From NCBI RefSeq assembly GCF_004138485.1, contig NZ_RYEV01000003.1, positions 930,001 through 994,000 on the forward strand: 64,000 bases of DNA, given 5' to 3'. How positions within the stretch are numbered: position 1 is the stretch's first letter; every line of letters starts with the position of its first letter. This document shows positions 1 to 8,478 of the stretch, piece after piece. A model generated the notes under the pieces. That model had not been told where the DNA came from, ran no database searches, and saw nothing but the letters and a program-made list of their open reading frames with translations. This DNA comes from Peristeroidobacter soli. GTDB taxonomy: Bacteria; Pseudomonadota; Gammaproteobacteria; Steroidobacterales; Steroidobacteraceae. A program made the position numbers and the translations under genes.

Positions 1-1294
1 CTCCGTTCTCGGCGGTGTTGCCGTCGATCATGCGGTTGTCATATTCGTAATCGACGTACTCGTAGCGAACGCCGCCCGTGGCCCGCCAGCGTTCGGCGAA
101 CGGTTGCTCGACTTGGCCGTAAATGGCGGCGACGCGGCTGTCGACCCGATAGTCGTAATGTTTGCCGGCGGGGCGAATGGCATTGGCGGCAGGCGCGCCG
201 TCGGTGGCCGGGCCGGCTTGTGTTTCCTCGAGGAAACCCTGCGCAAACTCGATATCGATGCCGGTGAGGAAGCGCGTGTTGTTGAACGCGGTGAAATCCA
301 GCGCGGTCAGCACGCCGACCGACTCCTGGCCGTTCTCCTCGAGCGGTTTGCCGATGAGGAAGTGCTGCAGGAAGTCCATGCGCGAATAGCGAGCATACGG
401 ACGCACGGCCAGATGCATGTTCTCGCTGAGCGGTTGCTCATAGCGACCCGTCAGGCGCACCGCGTAGGCATCGCGATATGCTTCCGGGTTGGGATTCGAT
501 CTGGCGATGGCTTCGTTGCGATAGGCATTGAAGCCTTGAATGAAACCGGCCGTTTCCTGATTCAAATTGGTGGCGGCGAGATCGAGTCCCATCTGCGCAT
601 CGCCGCGCCGGTGCGTGAGCCCGACATTCAACTTCTGTTCTTCGAGACCCGAGCTGTCGCGCCAGCCTCCGTCGTGCGAGGCGACGACGACACCGCCGAT
701 ATCGGTCGCATCGCTCTTGTGGCTCAAGCCGAGCTTGCCGCGGTAGTACTCGTCCGGACCGGCTTCGAGCGCGACACTGCCGGCCGGCATTTCGCCGGGT
801 TGAGCTGAAATCACATTGATCGCGCCGTGCATCGCGCCCGAGCCGTAAATCACACCGGCCGGTCCGCGCAGCACTTCGATCGAGCTGGCCTGTTCGCTGT
901 TGACCTCGAACAACTCGTTGACGTTGCAAAAGCCGGTGGGGCGGATGGGCACGCTGTTTTCGAGAAACAGAAACGTGCCGCACGAGCCGGGGCCGCTCAG
1001 CACGGGCGAGCGGATCGCGGTAAGACTTTCCTCGCCGCTGTTGCGCTGGATCATCGTGCCTGGGGCGCGGTTCATGATCTCGCTGTGATGAGTCGAGCCG
1101 ACGACGGTGACGTCATCGCCTTTCACGAGCGAAATGCTGCCGGCGAAGTCGCGCAGTTGTTCGGCTTCACGGGTGCCTGTAACGACGACTTCTTCCACGC
1201 GACCGTTGGTGCCGCGGTCAGCCGCTTGCACGGTGGTGATCAGGAGCGCCGTGCAACCGAGCAGGGCAGTGGAACCGAAGCGCGAAGCACGCAT
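1..1294 (-). CDS. TonB-dependent outer-membrane receptor (C-terminal part beyond window)
   Basis: Outer-membrane active transporter of the TonB-dependent family. About 431 codons are visible and the frame runs off the window's left edge, so most of the barrel is missing. Residues 1-24 form a signal peptide. A TonB-box-like VEEVVVTGTR lies at 33-42, and the plug signature VLRGPAGVIYGSGAMHGAIN is at about 141-160. The start is the ATG at 1294, 25 bp after the stop of the PQQ dehydrogenase on the same strand, so the two are probably co-transcribed. The substrate cannot be told from sequence. The pairing suggests uptake of PQQ or of the dehydrogenase's substrate (inference). Confidence 0.85.
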   Translation of the reverse strand, partial: MRASRFGSTALLGCTALLITTVQAADRGTNGRVEEVVVTGTREAEQLRDFAGSISLVKGDDVTVVGSTHHSEIMNRAPGTMIQRNSGEESLTAIRSPVLSGPGSCGTFLFLENSVPIRPTGFCNVNELFEVNSEQASSIEVLRGPAGVIYGSGAMHGAINVISAQPGEMPAGSVALEAGPDEYYRGKLGLSHKSDATDIGGVVVASHDGGWRDSSGLEEQKLNVGLTHRRGDAQMGLDLAATNLNQETAGFIQGFNAYRNEAIARSNPNPEAYRDAYAVRLTGRYEQPLSENMHLAVRPYARYSRMDFLQHFLIGKPLEENGQESVGVLTALDFTAFNNTRFLTGIDIEFAQGFLEETQAGPATDGAPAANAIRPAGKHYDYRVDSRVAAIYGQVEQPFAERWRATGGVRYEYVDYEYDNRMIDGNTAENG

Positions 1295-1319
1295 GATGTG
1301 AACCTGTACGTTTGAGTCG

Positions 1320-3296
1320 TCAGCGCGCCGGCGGCAACGCGAAGGCGACGACGTAATCGCCCTGCTTGGTCTTCAGCCCGCCATGCCCGCCGGCGGCAAT
1401 CACTACAAATTGGCGCCCGCCGATCTCGTAGCTCATGGGCGTTGCCTGGCCCCCCGCGGGTAACCGGCCCTTCCACAGCTCCCGACCCGTCTGGATGTCG
1501 AACGCGCGCAGGTAATTGTCGGTGGCCGCGCCGATAAAGACCAGTCCGCCCGCCGTTACCATTGGCCCCCCCATATTTGGCATGCCAATGGTCCGCGACG
1601 GCACAAACCAGGGCGTGCGGTCGCGGGTCGAGCCAAGCACGACTTGCCAGAGGATGGCATTGCGCCGCAGATCGATGGCCGCCAGCGAGCCCCAGGGCGG
1701 GGCGGTGCAAGGCAGCCCGAGCGGCGATGCCAGCATTTCGCGGCGCATGCCATAGGGCGTGCCTGCCTGCTCAGCGAACTCGGAGTCGGGATAGTTCCCG
1801 GAGTCGCGCATGGCTTGCAGTTGGTCGCGCGGAACCAGAGTCGCAACCATGGGCACATGATTGACGGCGGCCAGGATGAGCTGGCGCTCATGGTCGAAGG
1901 CGAGGCTGCCCCAATTCACGCCACCAACGAAACTGGGCGAGAGAATGGTTCCCTGCAGACTGGGCGGCGTGAACAAGCCTTCCGAGCGATATTTGCTGAT
2001 GAGATCGCGACACCTGGCGCGATCGATCACGGTCAGGCCCCAGGCATCCTGCGCAGTCACGGCGGCGTGCGAGACCAGCGTGGGAGTCGCAGGAAACGGT
2101 TGCGTCGGCGACGCGAGCTCGCCGGGCACGGTGGAGGCAGGCACTGGACGCTCGACGATTTCGAACACGGGCTCGCCGGTCTCGCGATCGAACACGAACA
2201 GCAGACCGGTCTTGGTGGCTTGCACGACTGCAGGGATGGATTTGCCGTCGCGGTCGAAGTCGATGAGCATGGGCTGCGCGGCGAGGTCGTAGTCCCACAG
2301 GTCGTGATGGATGAGCTGTCGATGCCAGACCAACTCGCCCGTCTCGGCGCGCAACGCGACCAGCGAGTTCGCGAAGTTGTTCAAGCCGGGGCGCTCGCCA
2401 CCGAAAAAATCCGGGCTGGCCGAGCCTGTCGGCACGAAGATCAAGCCGCGACCCGCATCGACCGACAGCATCGACCAGGCATTCGCGCCACCCGTGCGTC
2501 GAGCGGATTCCTCGGTCCAGCCAAGTGCCGTCGCTGCTTCGTTGGTATTGGGAATGGGATCCCATGACCAGCGCTGCACGCCGGTGCGGGCATCGAAGGC
2601 ACGCACCATGCCTCGTTCCAGCTCGACCCCTCGATTGTCACCAATCGCCGAGCCCGTGATGATCAGGTCGCGATACACCGCCGGTGGCGACGTGACTAAA
2701 TATTCACCTCGCTCGGTCGGTCTTGCGCCGGCAGCGAGATCGACACTGCCGTTGCTGCCGAAGTCCATGCACGGCCCGCCGTCGCGAGCGTCGAGCGCGA
2801 TCAGCCGCGCGTCCAGCGTGCCGATGAAAATGCGCTGGGCGCAACGAGCGGTGGCGTCGGCCGACTCATCGGTCCACCACGAAACGCCGCGGGAAGTGGC
2901 TTCGGAATAACGTACATGGCGCGGCGTCTTCGGATCGTGGCGCCAGCGAAATCTACCGGTGGCGGCATCGAGCGCGATCACGATGTTGGTCGGCGTGCTC
3001 AGATACAGCATGTCGTCGACCAGGATCGGCGTCGCTTCGAACGACATTTTGTCGGCGCGCAGGAAGCCCACACCGAGCTCGCCGGTGCGATAGGTCCAGG
3101 CGATTTCCAGCTGATCGACGTTGTCCGAGGTGATTTGCCGTGACGCTGCGTGACGAGTACCGCCGGCATCGCCGCCGTAGGACTGCCATTGAGCGTCGTC
3201 ATCGTTGAGCCGCCGGTGCGGAGGCGCGGCCCACGCCTGACCGGCGATCGAGGCGATCCATAGCAGCGTGGCCAACCGGCGACAGGCAAATGTCAT
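1320..3296 (-). CDS. PQQ-dependent quinoprotein dehydrogenase (glucose/quinate dehydrogenase-like, periplasmic)
   Basis: Predicted periplasmic quinoprotein of 658 residues that oxidises a sugar or alcohol with pyrroloquinoline quinone. Residues 1-23 are a signal peptide ending AWA. There is no multi-helix membrane anchor, unlike E. coli Gcd. Propeller repeats are visible, for example GRELWKGRLPAGGQATPMSY near the C-terminus, followed by FVVIAAGGHGGLKTKQGDYV, both typical of the glucose/quinate dehydrogenase group. No CxxCH haem motif was seen, so it is not a quinohaemoprotein. It is first in a two-gene operon with the downstream TonB receptor. The exact substrate is unknown. Confidence 0.85.
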   Translation of the reverse strand: MTFACRRLATLLWIASIAGQAWAAPPHRRLNDDDAQWQSYGGDAGGTRHAASRQITSDNVDQLEIAWTYRTGELGVGFLRADKMSFEATPILVDDMLYLSTPTNIVIALDAATGRFRWRHDPKTPRHVRYSEATSRGVSWWTDESADATARCAQRIFIGTLDARLIALDARDGGPCMDFGSNGSVDLAAGARPTERGEYLVTSPPAVYRDLIITGSAIGDNRGVELERGMVRAFDARTGVQRWSWDPIPNTNEAATALGWTEESARRTGGANAWSMLSVDAGRGLIFVPTGSASPDFFGGERPGLNNFANSLVALRAETGELVWHRQLIHHDLWDYDLAAQPMLIDFDRDGKSIPAVVQATKTGLLFVFDRETGEPVFEIVERPVPASTVPGELASPTQPFPATPTLVSHAAVTAQDAWGLTVIDRARCRDLISKYRSEGLFTPPSLQGTILSPSFVGGVNWGSLAFDHERQLILAAVNHVPMVATLVPRDQLQAMRDSGNYPDSEFAEQAGTPYGMRREMLASPLGLPCTAPPWGSLAAIDLRRNAILWQVVLGSTRDRTPWFVPSRTIGMPNMGGPMVTAGGLVFIGAATDNYLRAFDIQTGRELWKGRLPAGGQATPMSYEIGGRQFVVIAAGGHGGLKTKQGDYVVAFALPPAR

Positions 3297-3340
3297 GCAA
3301 AAAGCCTAGCGATCAAGGTTCGGCGTCACAAGCTCTGTCT

Positions 3341-3346
3341 TATAAT
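3341..3346 (+). promoter_or_regulatory. Perfect -10 element of the patatin gene
   Basis: TATAAT is followed only 7 bases later by the ATG of the patatin gene at 3354. Transcription starting the usual 6-8 bases downstream would give a leaderless or nearly leaderless mRNA. No good -35 hexamer is seen at 17 bp spacing. The divergent PQQ dehydrogenase begins at 3296, so both promoters share 57 bp. Confidence 0.5.
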
Positions 3347-3353
3347 TTCGACG

Positions 3354-5612
3354 ATGAAGGCCCACTCCGCATGCCGCGCGCGACGTTTCCCAGCGTCGTC
3401 GTTTGCGATGTTCATCGCGCTGGTCCTCGGCGCGTCGTCGATGTCGCCCGTCCTGGCCGCGACCACCGAGCAGGCACGACCGCGTGTCGGTCTGGTACTT
3501 AGTGGCGGCGGCGCGCGGGGCGCGGCCCACGTCGGTGTGCTCAAAGTGCTCGACGAATTGCGCATCCCCGTCGACGCCATCGCCGGTACCAGCATGGGTG
3601 CGGTGGTCGGCGGTTTGTATGCGTCGGGCATGCCGGTCGCGGATATCGAAAAACTGCTGAGCTCGGTGAATTGGGAAGACGCGTTCAAGGACCGTCCACC
3701 GCGCGAGGAACTGGGGTTCCGTCGCAAGCAGGACGATCGCGAATTCCTGGTGCGTTATGCGCTCGGTGTGACCGACAAAGGTTTCGTGTTGCCGCGGGGC
3801 CTGGTTCAAGGCCAGAAGCTGGAGCAGGTGTTGCGAAGCGCGTCGCTGCCGGTCGCGGCCGTTCAGCACTTCGATCGCCTGCCCATTCCGTTTCGCGCGG
3901 TCGCCACGGATCTGGAGACTGGCGAAGCGGTGATCATGGATTCCGGCGATCTGGTCACGGCGATGCGAGCCAGCATGTCGGCGCCGGGTGTGTTCGCGCC
4001 GGTCGAACGCGATGGCAAATTGCTGGTCGATGGCGGGATTACCGAAAACCTGCCGGTTGCCATTGCCCGCGCGATGAAAGTCGACGTGCTGATCGTCGTC
4101 GATGTGAGTTTTCCCTTGTACGCCAGCGAGGAATTGACCTCGCCCATCGAAGTCACCAATCAGGCGTTTGCGATTCTGATTCGTGCGCGGACGCGTGAGC
4201 AGCGCGCGTTGCTCGGGCCGAGTGACATCGTGATCGAGCCGCCGCTGGGCCGGTTCGCCTCGGCGGAATTTGCTCGTGTGCCGCAGGCATTGCGCGCTGG
4301 CGAGATCGGAGCGCGAGAGCAGACGGCAGCGTTGCAGAAGCTCGCGTTGAGCCCGGACGACTATGTGACTTATCTGGCCACCCGCAATCCACGGGACGCC
4401 AGTCTGCCGACCATTCAATTCGTGCGAGCCGATCCGCGCTCGATGGAATACGACGCCCTGGTGAAGGCGACCATGAACGATCTGGTCGGCAAGTCCATGA
4501 ATGCCGATCAAGTACGCAGCAAGCTGTCGTCGCTGTATGCGCTGGATCGCTTCGAGTCCATCGATTACAACTTGATCGAAGAGGACGGGCGCACCGGGCT
4601 GGAGCTGGACTTGAAACGCAAGAGCTGGGGGCCGAATTACGTGCGCTTCGGCTTGAACCTGGAAGACAATTTCGAGGGCACCAGCCGTTACAACGCGGCC
4701 ATGCGTTTCATCGCCACCGAGCTGAATCCGCTCGGCGCCGAATGGCTCACCGACATTCAGATCGGCGACAACCCCAAGGTCTTCACCGAGCTGTATCAGC
4801 CGCTGTCGCTGGCGAGCCGTTACTTCATCGCGCCCAGTATCGATTTCGAGGAGCGCAGCGTTTACCAGCTCGGCGCCGATCGCAAGGACCTGCTGGCGGA
4901 GTATCGCGTGCGGACCTTGCAAGGCGGCCTGGACATCGGGCGTGAGATATCGAACTGGGGCGAGGTCCGGTTCGGCATGCGACGGGGCACGGGGCGTTCG
5001 CGCCTGCTGATCGGCGACCCGACGCTGCCCGCCGCCGAGTTCGATCGCGGCGGTTATTTCGCGCGCTTCTCCTACGACCGACTCGACAGCATTTTCTTCC
5101 CGCGTCATGGCCAGCAGTTCGAGTTCCAGTGGCGGGGCGAGCGCGAGAGCATCGGCTCGGAAGAAAACCTGAATGCGTTCGAGACCTCGTGGCTGGTGGC
5201 GCGCTCGTTCGACCGGCACACCCTGATCTTGTGGCTGGAGGGCGGGACCACGGCCGACGCCGAGCTGGCGCGACCGGAAAACTTCTACTCGCTGGGGGGC
5301 TTCCTGAACCTGTCCGGTCTGCCGCCCGGCTATCTGGCCGGGCCTCACTATGGGATCGGCCGACTCATTTATCAGCGGCGGGTGGGGCGGGGCGGCGAGG
5401 GAGTGCTCAACTTCCCGGCCTATGCGGGCCTGTCGTTCGAGGCGGGCAACACCTGGCTGGACAGCGCCGACGCCGGCTTCGGGGACTTGCGGAAGAACTT
5501 CAGCGTGTTCTTCGGCGTGGACTCCCCGCTCGGGCCCGTCTATCTGGCGACGGGCTACGACGCCGAGGAACACCAGAAGGCGTTCTATCTGTTCCTCGGC
5601 CGCACCTTCTAA
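3354..5612 (+). CDS. Patatin-like phospholipase with C-terminal outer-membrane barrel (PlpD/type Vd)
   Basis: Protein of 752 residues with an N-terminal signal peptide (about 1-36). The patatin hydrolase domain shows the oxyanion motif GGGARG at 51-56, the nucleophile elbow GTSMG at 78-82 (Ser80) and the catalytic Asp226 in VDGG, so the Ser-Asp dyad is intact. A POTRA-like stretch follows at about 345-420, then a BamA-type 16-strand barrel ending in FYLFLGRTF with the C-terminal Phe expected of outer-membrane proteins. The architecture matches Pseudomonas PlpD, a type Vd autotransporter lipase. The gene stands alone on its strand with a hairpin just after the stop. Confidence 0.93.
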   Translation: MKAHSACRARRFPASSFAMFIALVLGASSMSPVLAATTEQARPRVGLVLSGGGARGAAHVGVLKVLDELRIPVDAIAGTSMGAVVGGLYASGMPVADIEKLLSSVNWEDAFKDRPPREELGFRRKQDDREFLVRYALGVTDKGFVLPRGLVQGQKLEQVLRSASLPVAAVQHFDRLPIPFRAVATDLETGEAVIMDSGDLVTAMRASMSAPGVFAPVERDGKLLVDGGITENLPVAIARAMKVDVLIVVDVSFPLYASEELTSPIEVTNQAFAILIRARTREQRALLGPSDIVIEPPLGRFASAEFARVPQALRAGEIGAREQTAALQKLALSPDDYVTYLATRNPRDASLPTIQFVRADPRSMEYDALVKATMNDLVGKSMNADQVRSKLSSLYALDRFESIDYNLIEEDGRTGLELDLKRKSWGPNYVRFGLNLEDNFEGTSRYNAAMRFIATELNPLGAEWLTDIQIGDNPKVFTELYQPLSLASRYFIAPSIDFEERSVYQLGADRKDLLAEYRVRTLQGGLDIGREISNWGEVRFGMRRGTGRSRLLIGDPTLPAAEFDRGGYFARFSYDRLDSIFFPRHGQQFEFQWRGERESIGSEENLNAFETSWLVARSFDRHTLILWLEGGTTADAELARPENFYSLGGFLNLSGLPPGYLAGPHYGIGRLIYQRRVGRGGEGVLNFPAYAGLSFEAGNTWLDSADAGFGDLRKNFSVFFGVDSPLGPVYLATGYDAEEHQKAFYLFLGRTF

Positions 5613-5620
5613 GGATCCGT

Positions 5621-5653
5621 CGAGTCGAAAGCGGCCAAGGCCCTTTCGACTCG
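5621..5653. terminator. Hairpin between convergent genes
   Basis: A perfect 11-bp inverted repeat, CGAGTCGAAAG and CTTTCGACTCG, with an 11-base loop lies between the patatin stop (5612) and the convergent small gene's stop (5657). No real T-run follows on either strand, so it is at best a weak or factor-assisted bidirectional terminator. Confidence 0.5.
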
Positions 5654-5656
5654 GAG

Positions 5657-5899
5657 TTAACGGTCGACCTTCTCGAACTCGAGCGTCGGCCGGTCGCCTG
5701 GGCGGAAATACACATAGCGGCCGCTCATTTCCTTGAGCATGCGATCGCGCTCATCGCGCGTGGCGTACCAGTGCTCGCGGGTCCAATCGCCGCCGACCAG
5801 GTTCTTGAAGGGATCGGTGGAGCGCAGTTTCACTCGGATACCGAACTGGCAGTCGCGCGGCACGGGGCGCGCAAGATTGTGCTCGTGAGCGATGGGCAT
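5657..5899 (-). CDS. Small conserved hypothetical protein (80 aa)
   Basis: An 80-residue cytoplasmic protein beginning MPIAHEHNLARPVPRD and ending PTLEFEKVDR. It has an even charge distribution, no signal peptide and no membrane segment. I recognise the general look of a conserved proteobacterial small protein but cannot assign a function. The frame extends upstream to a TTG at 5986, but that extension is Arg/Pro-rich and looks like non-coding translation, so the ATG at 5899 is chosen. It converges on the patatin gene across a hairpin. Confidence 0.6.
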   Translation of the reverse strand: MPIAHEHNLARPVPRDCQFGIRVKLRSTDPFKNLVGGDWTREHWYATRDERDRMLKEMSGRYVYFRPGDRPTLEFEKVDR

Positions 5900-6426
5900 G
5901 GGGGCGTTGAGACAGCGTCTAGGATTTGGACAAGTTCTAAGCGGGCGCGATTTTACCCGGAGCGCCCTGCCACCTACCAGCCGCAATGATCCGGAGCGCG
6001 CTGTGAATTCTTTTTAATCACGGTGTCTCCCCGGCGGTGGTCCACTCGTCTTTAGGGTGGAGGCCGCTGAAATGCGCCAAGTCCGTGGCGTACCTGCAAC
6101 TTTCAGTGGCAAGGGTGAGCAACCGATCCTGCGATCCGAGAGCCGATCATGCGCGACGCTGTCTCATTCATTGCGTAATTCATCCCGGGCCTGACTGAAG
6201 TTAGGGGACCGCTGCAACCTTTCGCCGCATGCCGCAATCAGATCATCGTAAAGCGCTTGTAGCCAGCGCGAAATGGCGCGGAAATGGTGACAACTCAGCC
6301 GATTTCCAGGATGTGTCAGCTTTTAGGGTGGAGTCTGCCGCGTACGTCGCGAGGGCGGGGGCGAACTCCAGAGAGGCCGGTGTTGCGGCCGGTGTTGACT
6401 GCTAAGCAACGGGGAGGGGTAACGGG
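5900..6426. other. Non-coding region upstream of AraC regulator
   Basis: This is 527 bp with no credible gene. It contains two exact copies of TTTAGGGTGGAG, at 6051-6062 and 6322-6333 (271 bp apart, same orientation), and a tandem 12-bp repeat right before the AraC gene. Its length and repeats suggest a control region with autoregulatory sites, but no consensus promoter stands out. Confidence 0.4.
6375..6398 (+). repeat. Tandem 12-bp repeat upstream of AraC-family gene
   Basis: GGCCGGTGTTGC is followed directly by GGCCGGTGTTGA. The second unit leads into TTGACT (6395-6400), which resembles a -35 hexamer. The pair ends 29 bp before the AraC start. AraC-family proteins bind direct repeats, so these may be autoregulatory half-sites (inference). 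Confidence 0.4.
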
Positions 6427-7374
6427 ATGATTCTCCGTCGAACCCATGAGATGGTGAGTGGTGATCTGAGTGCGGCGTTGGCGCGACAGCCCAGCTCCGA
6501 AAATACCGTGGTGAGCCTGCACACGCAGGTCGCCGATTACACGCTGGACGGTGAGCGCTTCGCGCTGCTGAGCGCGTGGGGCGGACGGCAGGAAGTCACG
6601 CTGGACAACCGGCGCATCGCCGTCGATGACGACACCTGGTTGCCGATCCCTGCGGGACCGGCCACGGTCCGGATTCGTGGCGCCGAGCCGGTGAACGTGT
6701 TGACCGTACTGTTCCGTAAAGGCATGCCCGAAGAAGTGCTCGGCTCGATGCTGACTGCCGAAGACCGGCTGCTGGATGAGGGTGAGGTGCAGGCGTCGGC
6801 GACGCTGCCTTTCATTCCCCACCTGCAGACGCACGATCGCGGTGTGACGCCGGTGCTGCTGTTCATTCGTCGTCATTGCGAGATGGGCTTGAACGATCCG
6901 CTGTGGTTCGAAGAACAGTTCGCGTTCCTGCTCGAGCGCATGCTGTCCCGGCATCGGGACGTGTTGCAGCGGGCCCGGGGTGTGCCGGTGCGTCGCGCGG
7001 CCACGCGTCGCGAGATTCTGCGCCGGGTATCGCTGGCGACCGATTTCATTCATTCCAACTTCGACAAGCCGTTGATGCTGGGTGACATGGCTCGCGCCGC
7101 GTTCCTGTCGCGCCATCACTTCCTGCGGCTGTTCAAGCACATCCACGACGTGACGCCGCACGAGTACTTGCAGCGTAAGCGCACGACGGTGGCTGGACGG
7201 CTGCTGCGTGGAAGCGAGCTGGCGGTGGAAGACATCGTGAAGGTGGTCGGCTTCGACTCCCGCTCGACGTTGTTCCGCGCGCTGCGACGTTTCCATGGCG
7301 TGACGCCGCGTGAATGCCGTCGCGCTGCCGACTCGCTGACCTTCATGGGTGGCATGGGAGCAGCGGCTGCGTGA
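6427..7374 (+). CDS. AraC-family transcriptional regulator
   Basis: A 315-residue cytoplasmic regulator. The N-terminal half is a cupin-like sensor (about 15-110) with no recognisable ligand signature. The C-terminal AraC HTH pair occupies about 200-300, with helices around DMARAAFLSRHHFLRLFKHI and VEDIVKVVGFDSRSTLFRAL. The start is the ATG at 6427, preceded by the strong site GGGGAGGGG. It stands alone with its own rho-independent terminator. The divergent or convergent neighbours do not reveal its regulon. Confidence 0.88.
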   Translation: MILRRTHEMVSGDLSAALARQPSSENTVVSLHTQVADYTLDGERFALLSAWGGRQEVTLDNRRIAVDDDTWLPIPAGPATVRIRGAEPVNVLTVLFRKGMPEEVLGSMLTAEDRLLDEGEVQASATLPFIPHLQTHDRGVTPVLLFIRRHCEMGLNDPLWFEEQFAFLLERMLSRHRDVLQRARGVPVRRAATRREILRRVSLATDFIHSNFDKPLMLGDMARAAFLSRHHFLRLFKHIHDVTPHEYLQRKRTTVAGRLLRGSELAVEDIVKVVGFDSRSTLFRALRRFHGVTPRECRRAADSLTFMGGMGAAAA

Positions 7375-7388
7375 TTTTGAGTCCTTGA

Positions 7389-7425
7389 AGCTCCAGCAGG
7401 GGGACCTGCTGGAGCTTTTTTTTTT
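7389..7425 (+). terminator. Rho-independent terminator of AraC gene
   Basis: A perfect 12-bp stem (AGCTCCAGCAGG / CCTGCTGGAGCT) with GGGA loop is followed by a run of nine T's. It begins 15 bp after the AraC stop codon. It is the clearest intrinsic terminator in the window. Confidence 0.95.
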
Positions 7426-7435
7426 GGGGCCCGGG

Positions 7436-8440
7436 TCAGTCGATCACGCGAACGATGATCTTGCCGCGCGCCCGGCCGGTCTCGCTCAGCGCCAACGCTT
7501 CGACCGCTCGATCCAGCGGAAACACAGCCTCCACGTGCATCTTCAGTGCGCCACTGTCGAACAGCTGGCCGAGCTTTGTCAGTTCCTCGCCAGGCTGTTC
7601 ACGCGTAGCCGTGCTCGGCGTGGGGCAGTGGAGTTTGCGTTCGCTGCATGCTTGCGCTGGCGGCATGCCGACGATCGTCAGCAACGTGCCGCCCTCGCGT
7701 AGTACTGCGGGCGATCGCTGCAATGTTTCGCCACCGACAGTATCGAGCACCACGTCCATATTCTTTGCCGCGTCTTCGAAACGAGTGGTGCGGTAATCGA
7801 TGACTTCATCGGCACCGATCGATTTCAGATAGTCGTGATTGCGCCCCGATGCGGTGGCAATCACATGCGCGCCACGCCAGTGAGCGAGCTGCACGGCCGT
7901 GCTGCCGACGCCACCCGCGCCGCCATGAATCAGAACGCGCTGACCTTTCTGGATGTCGCCGTTGGTAATGAGCGTGCGCCAGGCGGCGAGTGAAGCGGTC
8001 GGGATGCCGGCGGCTTCCTCGAATGTGAGTTTGTCCGGCTTGCGTGCGACGTTTCTGGCTGGGGCGATTACATATTCCGCGAGCGTGCCGCCGCTCGTTA
8101 CCGCGACGACGCTGTCGCCGACTTTCCAGCCGGTGACGCCAGGGCCGATTGCGTCGATGGTTCCCGCCACATCGCGGCCCGGGATGTATGGAAGCGTCAC
8201 GCCGTAGTTTCGTTGCATCTTGCCGGTGCGGATCTTCCAATCAATTGGATTGATGCCCGCGGCGTGAGTGCGGATGCGAACCTCGCCGGTCGCCGGCGTG
8301 GGGACAGCCACCTCGCCGAGCTTCATGACCTCGGCGCCTCCGTAGCCTGTCATGAGCAGCGCGCGCATTTGCGAGGGCGCGGCTGTGGCCAGCGAAGAAA
8401 ACAGGCTCGCAAACAAGGTCAGCACGACGGTCCATTGCAT
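7436..8440 (-). CDS. MDR-family NADP-dependent (quinone) oxidoreductase with an N-terminal signal peptide
   Basis: A 334-residue medium-chain dehydrogenase/reductase of the quinone-oxidoreductase branch. The catalytic domain begins at Met25 (MRALLMTGYGGAEVMKLGEV), and the Rossmann motif HGGAGGVGSTAVQLA is at about 165-180. No structural-zinc Cys cluster is seen. Residues 1-20 form a convincing Sec signal peptide (hydrophobic core, ATA cleavage site). A Shine-Dalgarno AGGAAA lies at good distance from the upstream ATG, so the extension is likely translated. An exported NADP enzyme would be unusual. The gene is followed on the same strand upstream by a serine hydrolase 38 bp away. Confidence 0.82.
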   Translation of the reverse strand: MQWTVVLTLFASLFSSLATAAPSQMRALLMTGYGGAEVMKLGEVAVPTPATGEVRIRTHAAGINPIDWKIRTGKMQRNYGVTLPYIPGRDVAGTIDAIGPGVTGWKVGDSVVAVTSGGTLAEYVIAPARNVARKPDKLTFEEAAGIPTASLAAWRTLITNGDIQKGQRVLIHGGAGGVGSTAVQLAHWRGAHVIATASGRNHDYLKSIGADEVIDYRTTRFEDAAKNMDVVLDTVGGETLQRSPAVLREGGTLLTIVGMPPAQACSERKLHCPTPSTATREQPGEELTKLGQLFDSGALKMHVEAVFPLDRAVEALALSETGRARGKIIVRVID

Positions 8441-8478
8441 GGTGGCGTTTGTTTCCTGTGAGACGGAACGTTACAAGC

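Noticed and set aside
438-983. Minus-strand 181-codon frame within the TonB receptor
   Set aside because: It is a different frame of the receptor gene and consists mostly of Arg/Gln-rich noise; the receptor frame carries the plug motifs.
3306-5573. A 755-codon minus-strand frame opposite the patatin gene
   Set aside because: Composition is Arg/Gln/His-rich and repeat-like. The plus strand encodes an intact patatin with all catalytic motifs.
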